Shown here piece after piece: positions 1-5,438 of a stretch of 7,061 nucleotides of DNA; within the stretch, counting starts at the first letter, position 1, and the number at the start of each line of letters is the position of its first letter. The stretch spans positions 1 through 7,061 of the forward strand of contig JAZNVP010000033.1 of the NCBI GenBank assembly GCA_045592865.1, in the 5' to 3' direction. This DNA is from RGIG9114 sp045592865. GTDB taxonomy: Bacteria > Bacillota > Clostridia > Oscillospirales > JAGBHD01. Below the pieces are notes generated by a model that searched no databases, was not told the DNA's origin, and saw only the letters and a program-made list of their open reading frames with translations. The position numbers and the translations under genes are program-made.

Positions 1-432
1 CTTACGATCGATGAACTTGAACATCTTCAATCCCTGCCTTCGACCATTATTACGGACAATGACCTCTTCTATGGTGATTTCGAGATTATCGGCAATATCT
101 CGGTCAGGGATCACGAAGATTATCCAATCATGTACGGCAACAGCATCCATATCCGTGAACACGCAGTTGTTCTGCAGTGTGGCAAGCTATATCGCAGAAT
201 TGAGAACGGCTCTGCCATCTTCAATGGGTTCACAAACAGCGGTGTAGGATTCAGCTTAAATGTCAAGCTGCCCATTCTGCTACAATGTATAGCAGAAAAA
301 TCCAACACGCCTTTCTGGGAGCAAGACCGTTGGGCATCGGTTAATCATGATCTTCGCAATCCAAAATTCCGTAGCGAACTTGAACAAATTTGCAAGCAAT
401 TCGATATCGCGCCGTCCGACTTAATTAAGTAA
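1..432 (+). CDS. Unrecognised protein, C-terminal part (5' end outside window)
   Basis: The frame is open from the first base and ends at TAA 430-432, giving 143 visible residues; the start lies upstream of the window. An internal ATG at 130 has no convincing ribosome binding site, and the frame is equally protein-like before it, so I treat this as one truncated gene. The sequence is soluble-looking and mixed in charge, with no membrane segment, signal peptide or metal-binding cluster. Its acidic N-terminal part contains DNDLFYGDFEI and its end is charged and probably helical (KFRSELEQICKQF). I do not recognise the family and assign no function. It is the only plus-strand gene on this side of the window and is followed by about 137 nt of plain A/T-rich DNA and then the hairpin at 570-601, which could terminate it. 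Confidence 0.7.
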   Translation, partial: LTIDELEHLQSLPSTIITDNDLFYGDFEIIGNISVRDHEDYPIMYGNSIHIREHAVVLQCGKLYRRIENGSAIFNGFTNSGVGFSLNVKLPILLQCIAEKSNTPFWEQDRWASVNHDLRNPKFRSELEQICKQFDIAPSDLIK

Positions 433-569
433 TATCTATTTTCTTCAAACACAAAAATGATCTGTTTTATAATCCCACTGCGCAGAAAAGTCGTTGCAGC
501 TCTATGAATTTCCGATTTTACTGCCACTAAAACCTAATCAAAAATATGCATTTAGTTCAATAATGCCAG

Positions 570-601
570 AAAAAAGCACTTGCGTATGCAAGTGCTTTTT
601 T
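570..601. terminator. Perfect 14-bp terminator hairpin, first of three
   Basis: Six A residues and GCACTTGC (570-583) pair perfectly with GCAAGTGC and six T residues (588-601) around a GTAT loop. It has the form of an intrinsic terminator on either strand. It could end the plus-strand gene that stops at 432, and it also marks the left edge of the hairpin-array repeats. Two related hairpins (860-890 and 1128-1157) keep the A6GC...GCT6 frame but have different inner stems. Confidence 0.75.
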
Positions 602-858
602 AACTAAATCCACCCTTGCGGGTGGGTGAAATATTGCTTTGCAATGTGAAATACGCCTGCGGCGTGTGAAATTCGCCTCGACGGCGAGTGGGTGGATTTA
701 ATTTCACTTGATGCGATAGCATCAAATTTCACAATTTACGGAGTAAATTATTTCACCGTGAGCGTAAGCGAACGATTTCACTAAAAACGAACGGTTATGT
801 AAGAGTTCGAATTCATACGCAAAAACGGTAAAAATATCTTTTTTGTAGCCCATATACA
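602..858. repeat. Hairpin-array repeat, copy 1
   Basis: This non-coding direct repeat is built from small stem-loops. TAAATCCACCC (605-615) pairs with GGGTGGATTTA (690-700), an 11-bp stem enclosing three hairpins: ATTGC/GCAAT (633-645), ACGCC/GGCGT (653-665) and TCGCC/GGCGA (673-687). Each is preceded by the linker GTGAAAT (626, 646, 666). After the closing stem the linker appears reverse-complemented as ATTTCAC (701, 726, 750, 775). Those linkers separate three more hairpins: TTGATGC/GCATCAA (708-725), AATTTAC/GTAAATT (733-749) and the imperfect CGTGAGC/GCGAACG (757-774). A tail (795-854) shared with copy 2 contains GTTCGAATTCATACGC and TTTTTTGTAGCCCATA. The CCACCC of the closing stem can also pair locally with GGGTGG (620-625). 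Bases 602-706 match copy 2 with one difference. I cannot name the family. Confidence 0.8.
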
Positions 859-859
859 G

Positions 860-890
860 AAAAAAGCATCGACTTTGTCGGTGCTTTTTT
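860..890. terminator. Terminator hairpin between the two repeat copies
   Basis: AAAAAAGCATCGAC (860-873) pairs with GTCGGTGCTTTTTT (877-890) around a TTT loop, with one G-T wobble. The outer A6GC/GCT6 frame matches the hairpins at 570-601 and 1128-1157 while the inner stem is unrelated. This suggests the hairpin is part of the repeat unit rather than a leftover gene terminator, because no gene ends here. Confidence 0.7.
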
Positions 891-891
891 C

Positions 892-1126
892 AACTAAATC
901 CACCCTTGCGGGTCGGTGAAATATTGCTTTGCAATGTGAAATACGCCTGCGGCGTGTGAAATTCGCCTCGACGGCGAGTGGGTGGATTTAATTTCATCTG
1001 AGGCAAAGCCGAAGATTTCATCAGCGTTAGCTGATTTCACCCTTGCATCAGCAAGGATTTCATTTATGCAAGGGTTCGAATTCATACGCAAAACCAGCAA
1101 AAACATCTTTTTTGTAGCCCATAGAC
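892..1126. repeat. Hairpin-array repeat, copy 2
   Basis: This is the second copy of the array, with the same architecture. Bases 892-996 equal 602-706 except at 914 (C instead of G). That change breaks the local CCACCC/GGGTGG hairpin (900-915) but leaves the 11-bp closing stem 895-905/980-990 intact. GTGAAAT linkers lie at 916, 936 and 956. The reversed linkers ATTTCAT/ATTTCAC lie at 991, 1015, 1034 and 1057. The three right-hand hairpins, CTGAGGC/GCCGAAG (998-1014), TCAGC/GCTGA (1021-1034) and CCTTGC/GCAAGG (1041-1056), differ completely in sequence from copy 1 yet still pair. The tail (1064-1123) matches copy 1 tail 795-854 at 54 of 60 positions. Long open frames cross this region on both strands, but repeat periods of 19-25 nt are not multiples of three, so I treat it as non-coding. 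Confidence 0.8.
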
Positions 1127-1127
1127 A

Positions 1128-1157
1128 AAAAAGCAAAGTCTTTCGACTTGGCTTTTT
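1128..1157 (-). terminator. Terminator downstream of the 60-codon gene, third A6GC hairpin
   Basis: Bases 1128-1140 pair with 1145-1157 around a TTTC loop, with one A-G mismatch (1135/1150). Read on the minus strand, the hairpin is followed by a run of T and lies about 30 nt past the stop codon of the small gene at 1189-1371, so it can terminate that gene. It also closes the right side of repeat copy 2 and keeps the A6GC/GCT5 frame of the other two hairpins. Confidence 0.65.
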
Positions 1158-1188
1158 CTTTTTACTTCCTAATACTAACCTATACACT

Positions 1189-1371
1189 TCACTCTACATC
1201 ATGCATTCCCATTTTCTCACGCAGGTCGCCGAAACTTTTATCATATTGCTTCTTCGTTATCGCCCCATTCTTTAAAAATGTATCAAGCGTCTGCTTCTGT
1301 TGCAGGAAAAGCTGCTTTTTCTGTTCGTCCGCAGATACTTTATTAAGTTTCTCATTTGGTTCGTATATCAT
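1189..1371 (-). CDS. Small charged protein with SHOCT-like C-terminal helix-turn-helix
   Basis: This encodes 60 residues. The ATG (1369-1371) is preceded by AAAGGAAAG at a normal distance, and a sigma-A-like promoter (1404-1432) lies just upstream, which supports a real gene. The protein is rich in Lys, Gln and Glu with no membrane segment. Residues 27-56 (TLDTFLKNGAITKKQYDKSF and following) have the look of short C-terminal bihelical domains of the SHOCT type: a helix, the turn Gly-Ala-Ile-Thr, then a second helix with an aromatic residue. The first half is probably a helix (residues 14-34), so the protein may be an oligomerising or partner-binding helical hairpin. Its function is unknown. 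It stands alone between the SWIM gene and the hairpin arrays and ends about 30 nt before the hairpin at 1128-1157. The domain assignment is by eye and tentative. Confidence 0.7.
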   Translation of the reverse strand: MIYEPNEKLNKVSADEQKKQLFLQQKQTLDTFLKNGAITKKQYDKSFGDLREKMGMHDVE

Positions 1372-1403
1372 ATTTCTTTCCTTTATAATATTTCAACACC
1401 TAA

Positions 1404-1432
1404 ATTATACTACCAGCCTCTCCCCTTTGCAA
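1404..1432 (-). promoter_or_regulatory. Sigma-A-like promoter for the 60-codon gene
   Basis: On the minus strand, TTGCAA (1427-1432), a 17-nt spacer and a perfect TATAAT (1404-1409) precede the ATG at 1371 with a predicted leader of about 26 nt. The small gene is therefore probably transcribed on its own rather than only by read-through from the SWIM gene, which has no obvious terminator. Confidence 0.6.
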
Positions 1433-1474
1433 CAAAAATATAGTTTTAACTGCATTTAATTCTAAAATTCAACT

Positions 1475-2293
1475 TTATCCCATAATAAATTTACCTTTGG
1501 TGTTGCCGTCGATAACAAACTCGAAAAAACTTGTTTTGCTCACGGCGGCGAGGTAATCGTTAATGTCGATTAAGTCATAGTTCTCGGCGATGGTATCGAG
1601 AATTTCTTTAAGTTGGAGCATTACCGCAAATTCGTGTTTACAAGATCCGGTGCAAAAACAGTTGCAGACAAGCCCTGAAACGTTTTCGCCATCAAAATTA
1701 AACTCAACGTCGTAGGTTTTGCTGCCTGTTACGAGCGCTCTACCCTTACCTCTTTTAAGTTCTATGTAAACAACACGGTTTTCCATATAATATTCGTGGC
1801 CACGCTCGGCAACCTCGCTTTTAATTTTCATACCAGCAAGGTCAGCCAAATTGAAAACTTCATCGCCACTTGAAGATACATACTCTTCATCCTCTTTATC
1901 GGGAGCCTTGAACCAGGTTGCAACTTGCTCATATTTGAGCGCGTTTTCATCAGCAGTGATAAAATGCGACCCTGCCAAATGGAACTCACCCTTAACGTTA
2001 GTGTCAGCAACGCTGATAACACGCTTATAATCTGAAAGTTTTATCTTGAAGTTATAGTTAATATCAACCACACGACCGCGTAAACCCTCAAGTTTGCCCT
2101 CAACGTAAACAATGTCACCACGCTTCAGGTTGAACATATCGTTGTAATATGAACAGGTGAGATGTCTGTCAGAGAAATACACTTCAACAACCGACTTTTT
2201 GGGGGCAGTATCTTCCTTTCTCTCCAAAACATTTTCCAATGTTGTTTTATTCTCATGTTCTGTTTCTGCCGTAAATCCAATTTTAAAACTCAT
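1475..2293 (-). CDS. SWIM zinc-finger protein with PriA-like N-terminal domain
   Basis: This encodes 272 residues. I chose the ATG at 2291-2293, starting MSFKIGFTAE, because AGGAG lies 7 nt upstream. An in-frame extension to 2425 lacks a ribosome binding site and would cross the terminator at 2389-2408. Residues 208-222 carry a SWIM-type zinc motif: Cys210-x-Cys212, then Cys218-x-His220, with an extra Cys214. SWIM domains are known DNA- or protein-binding zinc folds. Residues 35-95 (VEVYFSDR, GDIVYVEGKLEG, RGRVVDINYNFKIKLSDYKR) resemble the beta-barrel DNA 3'-end-binding domain of the primosomal helicase PriA; this is by eye. A variable acidic stretch (about 130-146) separates the two parts. 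SWIM domains in Firmicutes often sit in SNF2-type helicases, but no helicase is fused or adjacent here. A nucleic-acid-binding role is inferred; the actual function is unknown. Confidence 0.85.
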   Translation of the reverse strand: MSFKIGFTAETEHENKTTLENVLERKEDTAPKKSVVEVYFSDRHLTCSYYNDMFNLKRGDIVYVEGKLEGLRGRVVDINYNFKIKLSDYKRVISVADTNVKGEFHLAGSHFITADENALKYEQVATWFKAPDKEDEEYVSSSGDEVFNLADLAGMKIKSEVAERGHEYYMENRVVYIELKRGKGRALVTGSKTYDVEFNFDGENVSGLVCNCFCTGSCKHEFAVMLQLKEILDTIAENYDLIDINDYLAAVSKTSFFEFVIDGNTKGKFIMG

Positions 2294-2388
2294 AATTATT
2301 CTCCTTATCTTTTTGTTATGGCTTAATTTTAGCAGGGTTGTTGTCCAATAAACAGGACCGCAAAACGACACGCCCACAACAAAAAAAA

Positions 2389-2408
2389 CGGCAGGCTTTC
2401 GCCTGCCG
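2389..2408 (-). terminator. Intrinsic terminator after the anti-sigma-like gene
   Basis: CGGCAGGC (2389-2396) and GCCTGCCG (2401-2408) form a perfect 8-bp GC-rich stem. On the minus strand the loop is GAAA and the stem is followed directly by eight T (2388-2381), a textbook intrinsic terminator 13 nt after the stop codon at 2422. It separates the sigma operon from the SWIM gene. Confidence 0.9.
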
Positions 2409-2421
2409 CTGTTTTTGTGCA

Positions 2422-3144
2422 TCACTTAATAATAGATTCTATTACCGAAACAAATTCATTCTCCGTAATACCTTGGGCGCAAATAAGAAATCCAACGTTT
2501 TTATACATAAACTCTGTATAGAACCATCCGTCTTCCGATAGCCCTATAAAAAGCTCTACATTGTTTATAACCGACTTTTCTTCTGTTCCTTTTAAGGGGT
2601 TGTGGTCTACATAAACATATCCGCCCTTATCTACCGTAAGAATAACGTTTCTCGTGGAATCAGCATTAGAAAACTTAACTTCATCTTCATCCCAGTAAAC
2701 CTCTCCGGTCCCGCCACCTCGTCTGTAAATGCCGCTCTTCTCCCCTTCTTTTATTTTCATATCCGAGGGGACCTCGGGGACAAAGTTCACGCCATAATAA
2801 CTGATCATTTCTTCACGGGTCATTTCAACAAAATCATCCCGCATACGAGCTATACTCATTTTTTCAACTGTAATATCTTCAACATGGTTTATGATTATCT
2901 TGTTATTATCTGCAGTTTCACTCTCACCAAAATAATCTTTAATACCCGGATACAAAGCGTCCTCTAAATCTTTGTCAGGCGGTATGGATTTAATGCTTTG
3001 CCACACACCGAAACCAATAAGTATGGCAAAACAACAAAACGAAGCCGCAATACCCGCCGCTCTTTTTCTTTTCTTTCTTTGCTCTGCTACATAACAGTCT
3101 CTGCGCTTAAGTAAATTATCAGTAAGTTCATCATAATTCTTCAT
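2422..3144 (-). CDS. Membrane anti-sigma-like protein, partner of the ECF sigma factor
   Basis: This encodes 240 residues starting MKNYDELTDN at the ATG 3142-3144, which has AAGGAGGG about 8 nt upstream. The longer frame from 3165 begins inside the sigma gene without such a site. The start lies within the last codons of the sigma gene (14-nt overlap), indicating translational coupling. A short basic cytoplasmic N-terminus (RRDCYVAEQRKKRKR) is followed by one membrane segment at about residues 29-49 and a large extracytoplasmic domain. The C-terminal 45 residues (VELFIGLSEDGWFYTEFMY, then GITENEFVSVIESI) have the pattern of sensor-like extracytoplasmic domains often encoded after clostridial ECF sigma factors, similar in style to DUF4367. 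No ZAS zinc motif is visible in the short cytoplasmic part. The role as a regulator that holds or releases the sigma factor is inferred from position and topology. Confidence 0.8.
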   Translation of the reverse strand: MKNYDELTDNLLKRRDCYVAEQRKKRKRAAGIAASFCCFAILIGFGVWQSIKSIPPDKDLEDALYPGIKDYFGESETADNNKIIINHVEDITVEKMSIARMRDDFVEMTREEMISYYGVNFVPEVPSDMKIKEGEKSGIYRRGGGTGEVYWDEDEVKFSNADSTRNVILTVDKGGYVYVDHNPLKGTEEKSVINNVELFIGLSEDGWFYTEFMYKNVGFLICAQGITENEFVSVIESIIK

Positions 3145-3688
3145 AAACAAAGCCCTCCTTGTCAAGTTCTGATTTCAAAGCACTTTTTGCACGGTAAACG
3201 AGGTTTTTCATTTGACGGGCATTCTTTTTCATAACGACCGCTGACTCCGCAGCTGTTAACCCTTCAAAATAAATAAGCCAAAGAACCTGCCTATACTCAG
3301 CGTTCAGCCTTCTTAACGCCCTATGAACAGTTATCTTTCGTTCCTCAATGATATAGAGCTTTTCTAAATTTTGCTCGTCTTCAATATAATTCTCCAAATC
3401 ATCAAAGGATGATATAACTTGTTTAGAATTTCGTCTTAAATAATCAATCGCCACATTTCGCCCGATGGTATAAAGCCAGGTTTTAAAGGAATATTTTGTA
3501 ATAAACCTTGGCTTTTTCGTTATGATCTTAAAAAAGGTTTCTTCCATCAACTCTTCGGCAACAGATATGTTGTTGACAATACCGTTAAGGTAAAGCGTCA
3601 ATCCGTCACTGTAATCCCTCACGATTTGCGCTAAGCCTTTGTCATCCCCATCAAGAAAACGGCGGTAGCTACTTGCACCGTTATCCAT
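3131..3688 (-). CDS. ECF-type RNA polymerase sigma factor
   Basis: This encodes 185 residues, a usual length for ECF sigma factors. The ATG at 3686-3688 has AAAGGAGT at good spacing. Region 2 spans about residues 20-88, with the conserved helix SFKTWLYTIGRNVAIDYLRR (67-86) that contacts the -10 element. Region 4 spans about residues 118-174, with the helix-turn-helix around LTAAESAVVMKKNARQMKNL (144-163) that reads the -35 element. There is no region 1 or 3, as expected for this class. It is the first gene of a two-gene operon with the membrane protein that overlaps its 3' end. The promoter-like TGAGAC-N16-CGTT sequence upstream suggests that it activates its own transcription. The signal sensed is not evident from sequence. 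Confidence 0.93.
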   Translation of the reverse strand: MDNGASSYRRFLDGDDKGLAQIVRDYSDGLTLYLNGIVNNISVAEELMEETFFKIITKKPRFITKYSFKTWLYTIGRNVAIDYLRRNSKQVISSFDDLENYIEDEQNLEKLYIIEERKITVHRALRRLNAEYRQVLWLIYFEGLTAAESAVVMKKNARQMKNLVYRAKSALKSELDKEGFVYEEL

Positions 3689-3729
3689 CGACTTACTCCT
3701 TTCCGAAAGTTTTTCACTTTCAACTATTA

Positions 3730-3755
3730 AACGGATGAACGCCGTAAAGGTCTCA
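3730..3755 (-). promoter_or_regulatory. ECF-type promoter, probably autoregulatory
   Basis: Read on the minus strand, TGAGAC (3750-3755) is followed after exactly 16 nt by CGTT (3730-3733), about 40 nt before the sigma-factor ATG. This resembles ECF promoters of the SigW type (TGAAAC, 16-17 nt, CGTA). ECF sigma operons are commonly self-activated, so I infer that this promoter is read by the sigma factor at 3131-3688. Confidence 0.65.
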
Positions 3756-3776
3756 CTTGTTTTTATATTATATCAC

Positions 3777-3817
3777 AAAAGAGGAACCGGTGGTTTTACC
3801 CTGCCGATTCCTCTTTT
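3777..3817 (-). terminator. Terminator of the redox operon
   Basis: AAAAGAGGAA (3777-3786) pairs with TTCCTCTTTT (3808-3817). After one C-A mismatch the stem continues with CGG/CCG (3788-3790/3804-3806). It starts four bases after the ArsC-like stop codon. On the minus strand the stem ends in only four T, so termination may be incomplete; on the plus strand six T follow. Confidence 0.65.
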
Positions 3818-3820
3818 TTC

Positions 3821-4171
3821 TTATATTATTTCTTCCCACTCGGGTTCTTTAAAACCAACGAGCACGTATTCTTCGCCTATTACAAGCGGCCTTTTAACGA
3901 GCATTCCGTCGGTCGCGAGAAGGTCAAGCATCTCTTCCTCGGTCATTTCAGGCAGTCTGTTTTTTAAATCCAACTCCTTATATAAAATCCCGCTCGTATT
4001 AAAAAACTTCTTTAACGGCAAACCACTTTTCTTATGCCACTCCGTTAGTTCCTCTTTCCCGGGGTTATTGATCTTAATATCCCTTAGTTCATACTGAATA
4101 TTATTTTTATCGAGCCACACCCTTGCCTTTTGGCAGGTGGTGCATTTTGGATGGCAAATAAATTTTATCAT
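3821..4171 (-). CDS. ArsC/Spx-family thiol protein
   Basis: This encodes 116 residues, the full length for the ArsC/YffB/Spx thioredoxin-fold family. The N-terminal strand and active-site loop read FICHPKCTTCQKAR, giving a Cys10-x-x-Cys13 pair plus Cys6. Near the C-terminus, KRPLVIGEEYVLVGFKEPEW (residues 91-110) is the conserved family block containing the KRP motif. GLPLKKFFNTSG (50-61) is also typical. Family members include arsenate reductases, Spx transcription factors that contact RNA polymerase, and many of unknown function, so annotation as arsenate reductase would be unsafe. No ars transporter or regulator is nearby. It is the last gene of the ccdA operon, starting 9 nt after the TlpA-like stop with AGGAG between them. 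A thiol-disulfide role in the cytoplasm, possibly Spx-like regulation, is inferred from the neighbours. Confidence 0.88.
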   Translation of the reverse strand: MIKFICHPKCTTCQKARVWLDKNNIQYELRDIKINNPGKEELTEWHKKSGLPLKKFFNTSGILYKELDLKNRLPEMTEEEMLDLLATDGMLVKRPLVIGEEYVLVGFKEPEWEEII

Positions 4172-4180
4172 TATTCTCTC

Positions 4181-4750
4181 CTACTTAGTTATCATTTCTA
4201 TTCCCTTTTCGAGCGTCTCGAGGTCCATCATACCGCTTCTATATGCTACAAGATTACCGTCCTTATCTAAAAGAAAGGTGCTCGGGAATCCCGTTATGCC
4301 GTAATTAAAAACGGCTTCCTTCTCGGTATCGAAGAAAACGGGAAAGCTATACCCGTTATCCTCTATATATTTTTTTGCCTTTTCCACCGTTTCCTCTACC
4401 CCGTCGGTAGCGTTGACCATTAAAAACTGCACCTCTGGGTATTTTTTGGCAGCCGCATCAAAATCGGGCATTTCCTTATCGCAGTAATAACACCAGGTCG
4501 CCCAGAAATTCAAGACCACCGGTTTACCCTCAAAATCAGATAACTTTACCTTATTACCGTCCTTATCGAGCACCGTGAAATCGGGCGCCTTTTTGTCGTT
4601 TTCGTTTTGAGACTCGCTCCCCGAAGATATATTTCCTGCAAAATCATCATTCTTATATTCTTTCGCAAGTTTATTATATAACAGCGAAGTCGCAACAATA
4701 AGCCCCACGAACAAAACGGCAATCACTATCCATTTAACCAAGTTTTTCAT
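4181..4750 (-). CDS. Membrane-anchored TlpA/ResA-like thioredoxin
   Basis: This encodes 189 residues. The ATG has AAAGGAGG about 6 nt upstream, in the 11-nt gap after ccdA. An uncleaved signal-anchor spans about residues 7-25; no lipobox Cys is present. A Ser/Asn/Glu-rich linker (38-52) follows, then a TlpA/ResA-type thioredoxin domain from about 55: APDFTVLDKDG, then VVLNFWATWCYYC with active-site Cys87 and Cys90, and the cis-proline loop GITGFPSTF (Pro156). The domain should face the outside of the cell. Such proteins reduce disulfides in exported proteins, for example during cytochrome c maturation (ResA) or in peroxide and methionine-sulfoxide repair relays. The CYYC dipeptide differs from the CEPC common in ResA, and no cytochrome or Msr gene is visible here, so its client is unknown. 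CcdA upstream is the expected electron donor. Confidence 0.92.
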   Translation of the reverse strand: MKNLVKWIVIAVLFVGLIVATSLLYNKLAKEYKNDDFAGNISSGSESQNENDKKAPDFTVLDKDGNKVKLSDFEGKPVVLNFWATWCYYCDKEMPDFDAAAKKYPEVQFLMVNATDGVEETVEKAKKYIEDNGYSFPVFFDTEKEAVFNYGITGFPSTFLLDKDGNLVAYRSGMMDLETLEKGIEMITK

Positions 4751-4761
4751 ATAAACCTCCT

Positions 4762-5421
4762 TTAAGAAAAGAGCGCTAAAAACTTCCCGAAATATCCGGT
4801 CGCCATAAAAATGCCAACTACTACGAGAAGCACTCCGCTCACTACGTTGATGACTTTATAATGCCTCTTGATAAATGAGAAGGCTCCCTTTAATTTATCA
4901 ATAAGCAAAGCGCTTACGAAGAAAGGTATACCTAAACCTAATGAATAAAGAAGAAGCATCATAACGCCCTGCAGAACACTGCCCCTGTTTGCCGCTAACA
5001 TCAAAGCAGAGCCTAAAAATGCACCGACGCAGGGGGTCCATCCTATCGAGAAAACAACGCCGAATAAAGCCGACGAGAAAAACCCCAGGTTATCAGTTCT
5101 TGCAGCGCTCGAGCCTTTAAATAAATTAAGTTTAAAAAGCCCTAAGAAGTTAAGTCCGAAAAAGATCACTATAACTCCCGTTACTATATCAACAACCGTT
5201 TTGTATTCCCTCAGAAGCCTTCCGAACGAACCCGCAAGTGCGCCAAGCATAACAAAAATAACGGTGAACCCGAGAATGAAACCGAGCGCATTTTTTATTA
5301 TCCGTTTACTGTTTTTCTCGCTGCCTCCTGCAAAATATGAAATATATATCGGCAGCATCGGTAGAAGGCAGGGAGAAACAAAGGTTATTATTCCTTCTAA
5401 AAAAGCTATAAAATATTGCAT
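4762..5421 (-). CDS. ccdA: CcdA, transmembrane thiol-disulfide electron carrier
   Basis: This encodes 219 residues from the ATG at 5419-5421 (MQYFIAFLEG), chosen because AGGGGA precedes it by about 8 nt. An extension to 5445 has no ribosome binding site. It is a polytopic protein with about six hydrophobic segments in two similar halves, as in the CcdA/DsbD-beta family. Each half carries one invariant Cys: Cys18 in FVSPCLLPMLPIYISYFAGG and Cys131 in GWTPCVGAFLGSAL. These are the only two cysteines, exactly the redox pair that moves electrons across the membrane. The known role of the family is to accept electrons from cytoplasmic thioredoxin and pass them to extracytoplasmic thioredoxin-like proteins. 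It is the first gene of a tight operon with its probable acceptor (4181-4750), and thioredoxin is encoded nearby. It is divergent from the Crp/Fnr-family regulator, 94 nt away. Confidence 0.94.
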   Translation of the reverse strand: MQYFIAFLEGIITFVSPCLLPMLPIYISYFAGGSEKNSKRIIKNALGFILGFTVIFVMLGALAGSFGRLLREYKTVVDIVTGVIVIFFGLNFLGLFKLNLFKGSSAARTDNLGFFSSALFGVVFSIGWTPCVGAFLGSALMLAANRGSVLQGVMMLLLYSLGLGIPFFVSALLIDKLKGAFSFIKRHYKVINVVSGVLLVVVGIFMATGYFGKFLALFS

Positions 5422-5438
5422 TGAAAATTCCCCTTTTA

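Noticed and set aside
795..1090. tRNA-like T-arm (GTTCGAAT) in both array tails
   Set aside because: The five-base stem around the loop does not pair, and no acceptor, D or anticodon arm can be placed.
602..1126. CRISPR array
   Set aside because: The repeated word is only 7 bases, it inverts halfway, and the intervals are self-complementary hairpins rather than unique spacers; no cas gene is present.
894..1275. Open frames of 97 codons on both strands across repeat copy 2
   Set aside because: They run through hairpin arrays whose periods (19-25 nt) do not keep frame, lack good ribosome binding sites, and are not preserved in copy 1; they are a by-product of the repeat.
2326..2331. TAAAAT as -10 box for the SWIM gene (minus strand)
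   Set aside because: It is plausible in position, but no -35 hexamer lies at 16-18 nt, so it is too weak to list as a promoter.
2294..2425. N-terminal extension of the SWIM protein to an ATG at 2425
   Set aside because: It would cross the strong terminator at 2389-2408 and has no ribosome binding site, whereas the ATG at 2293 has AGGAG.
3767..3772. TATAAT on the minus strand as a second, sigma-A promoter of the sigma operon
   Set aside because: The sequence expected at -35 (ACCACC region) is unlike TTGACA and lies inside the terminator hairpin; the ECF-type site downstream is better.
3821..4171. Arsenate resistance gene
   Set aside because: Family membership does not show arsenate reduction, and no arsenic transporter or ArsR-type regulator is present; the context is thiol redox.
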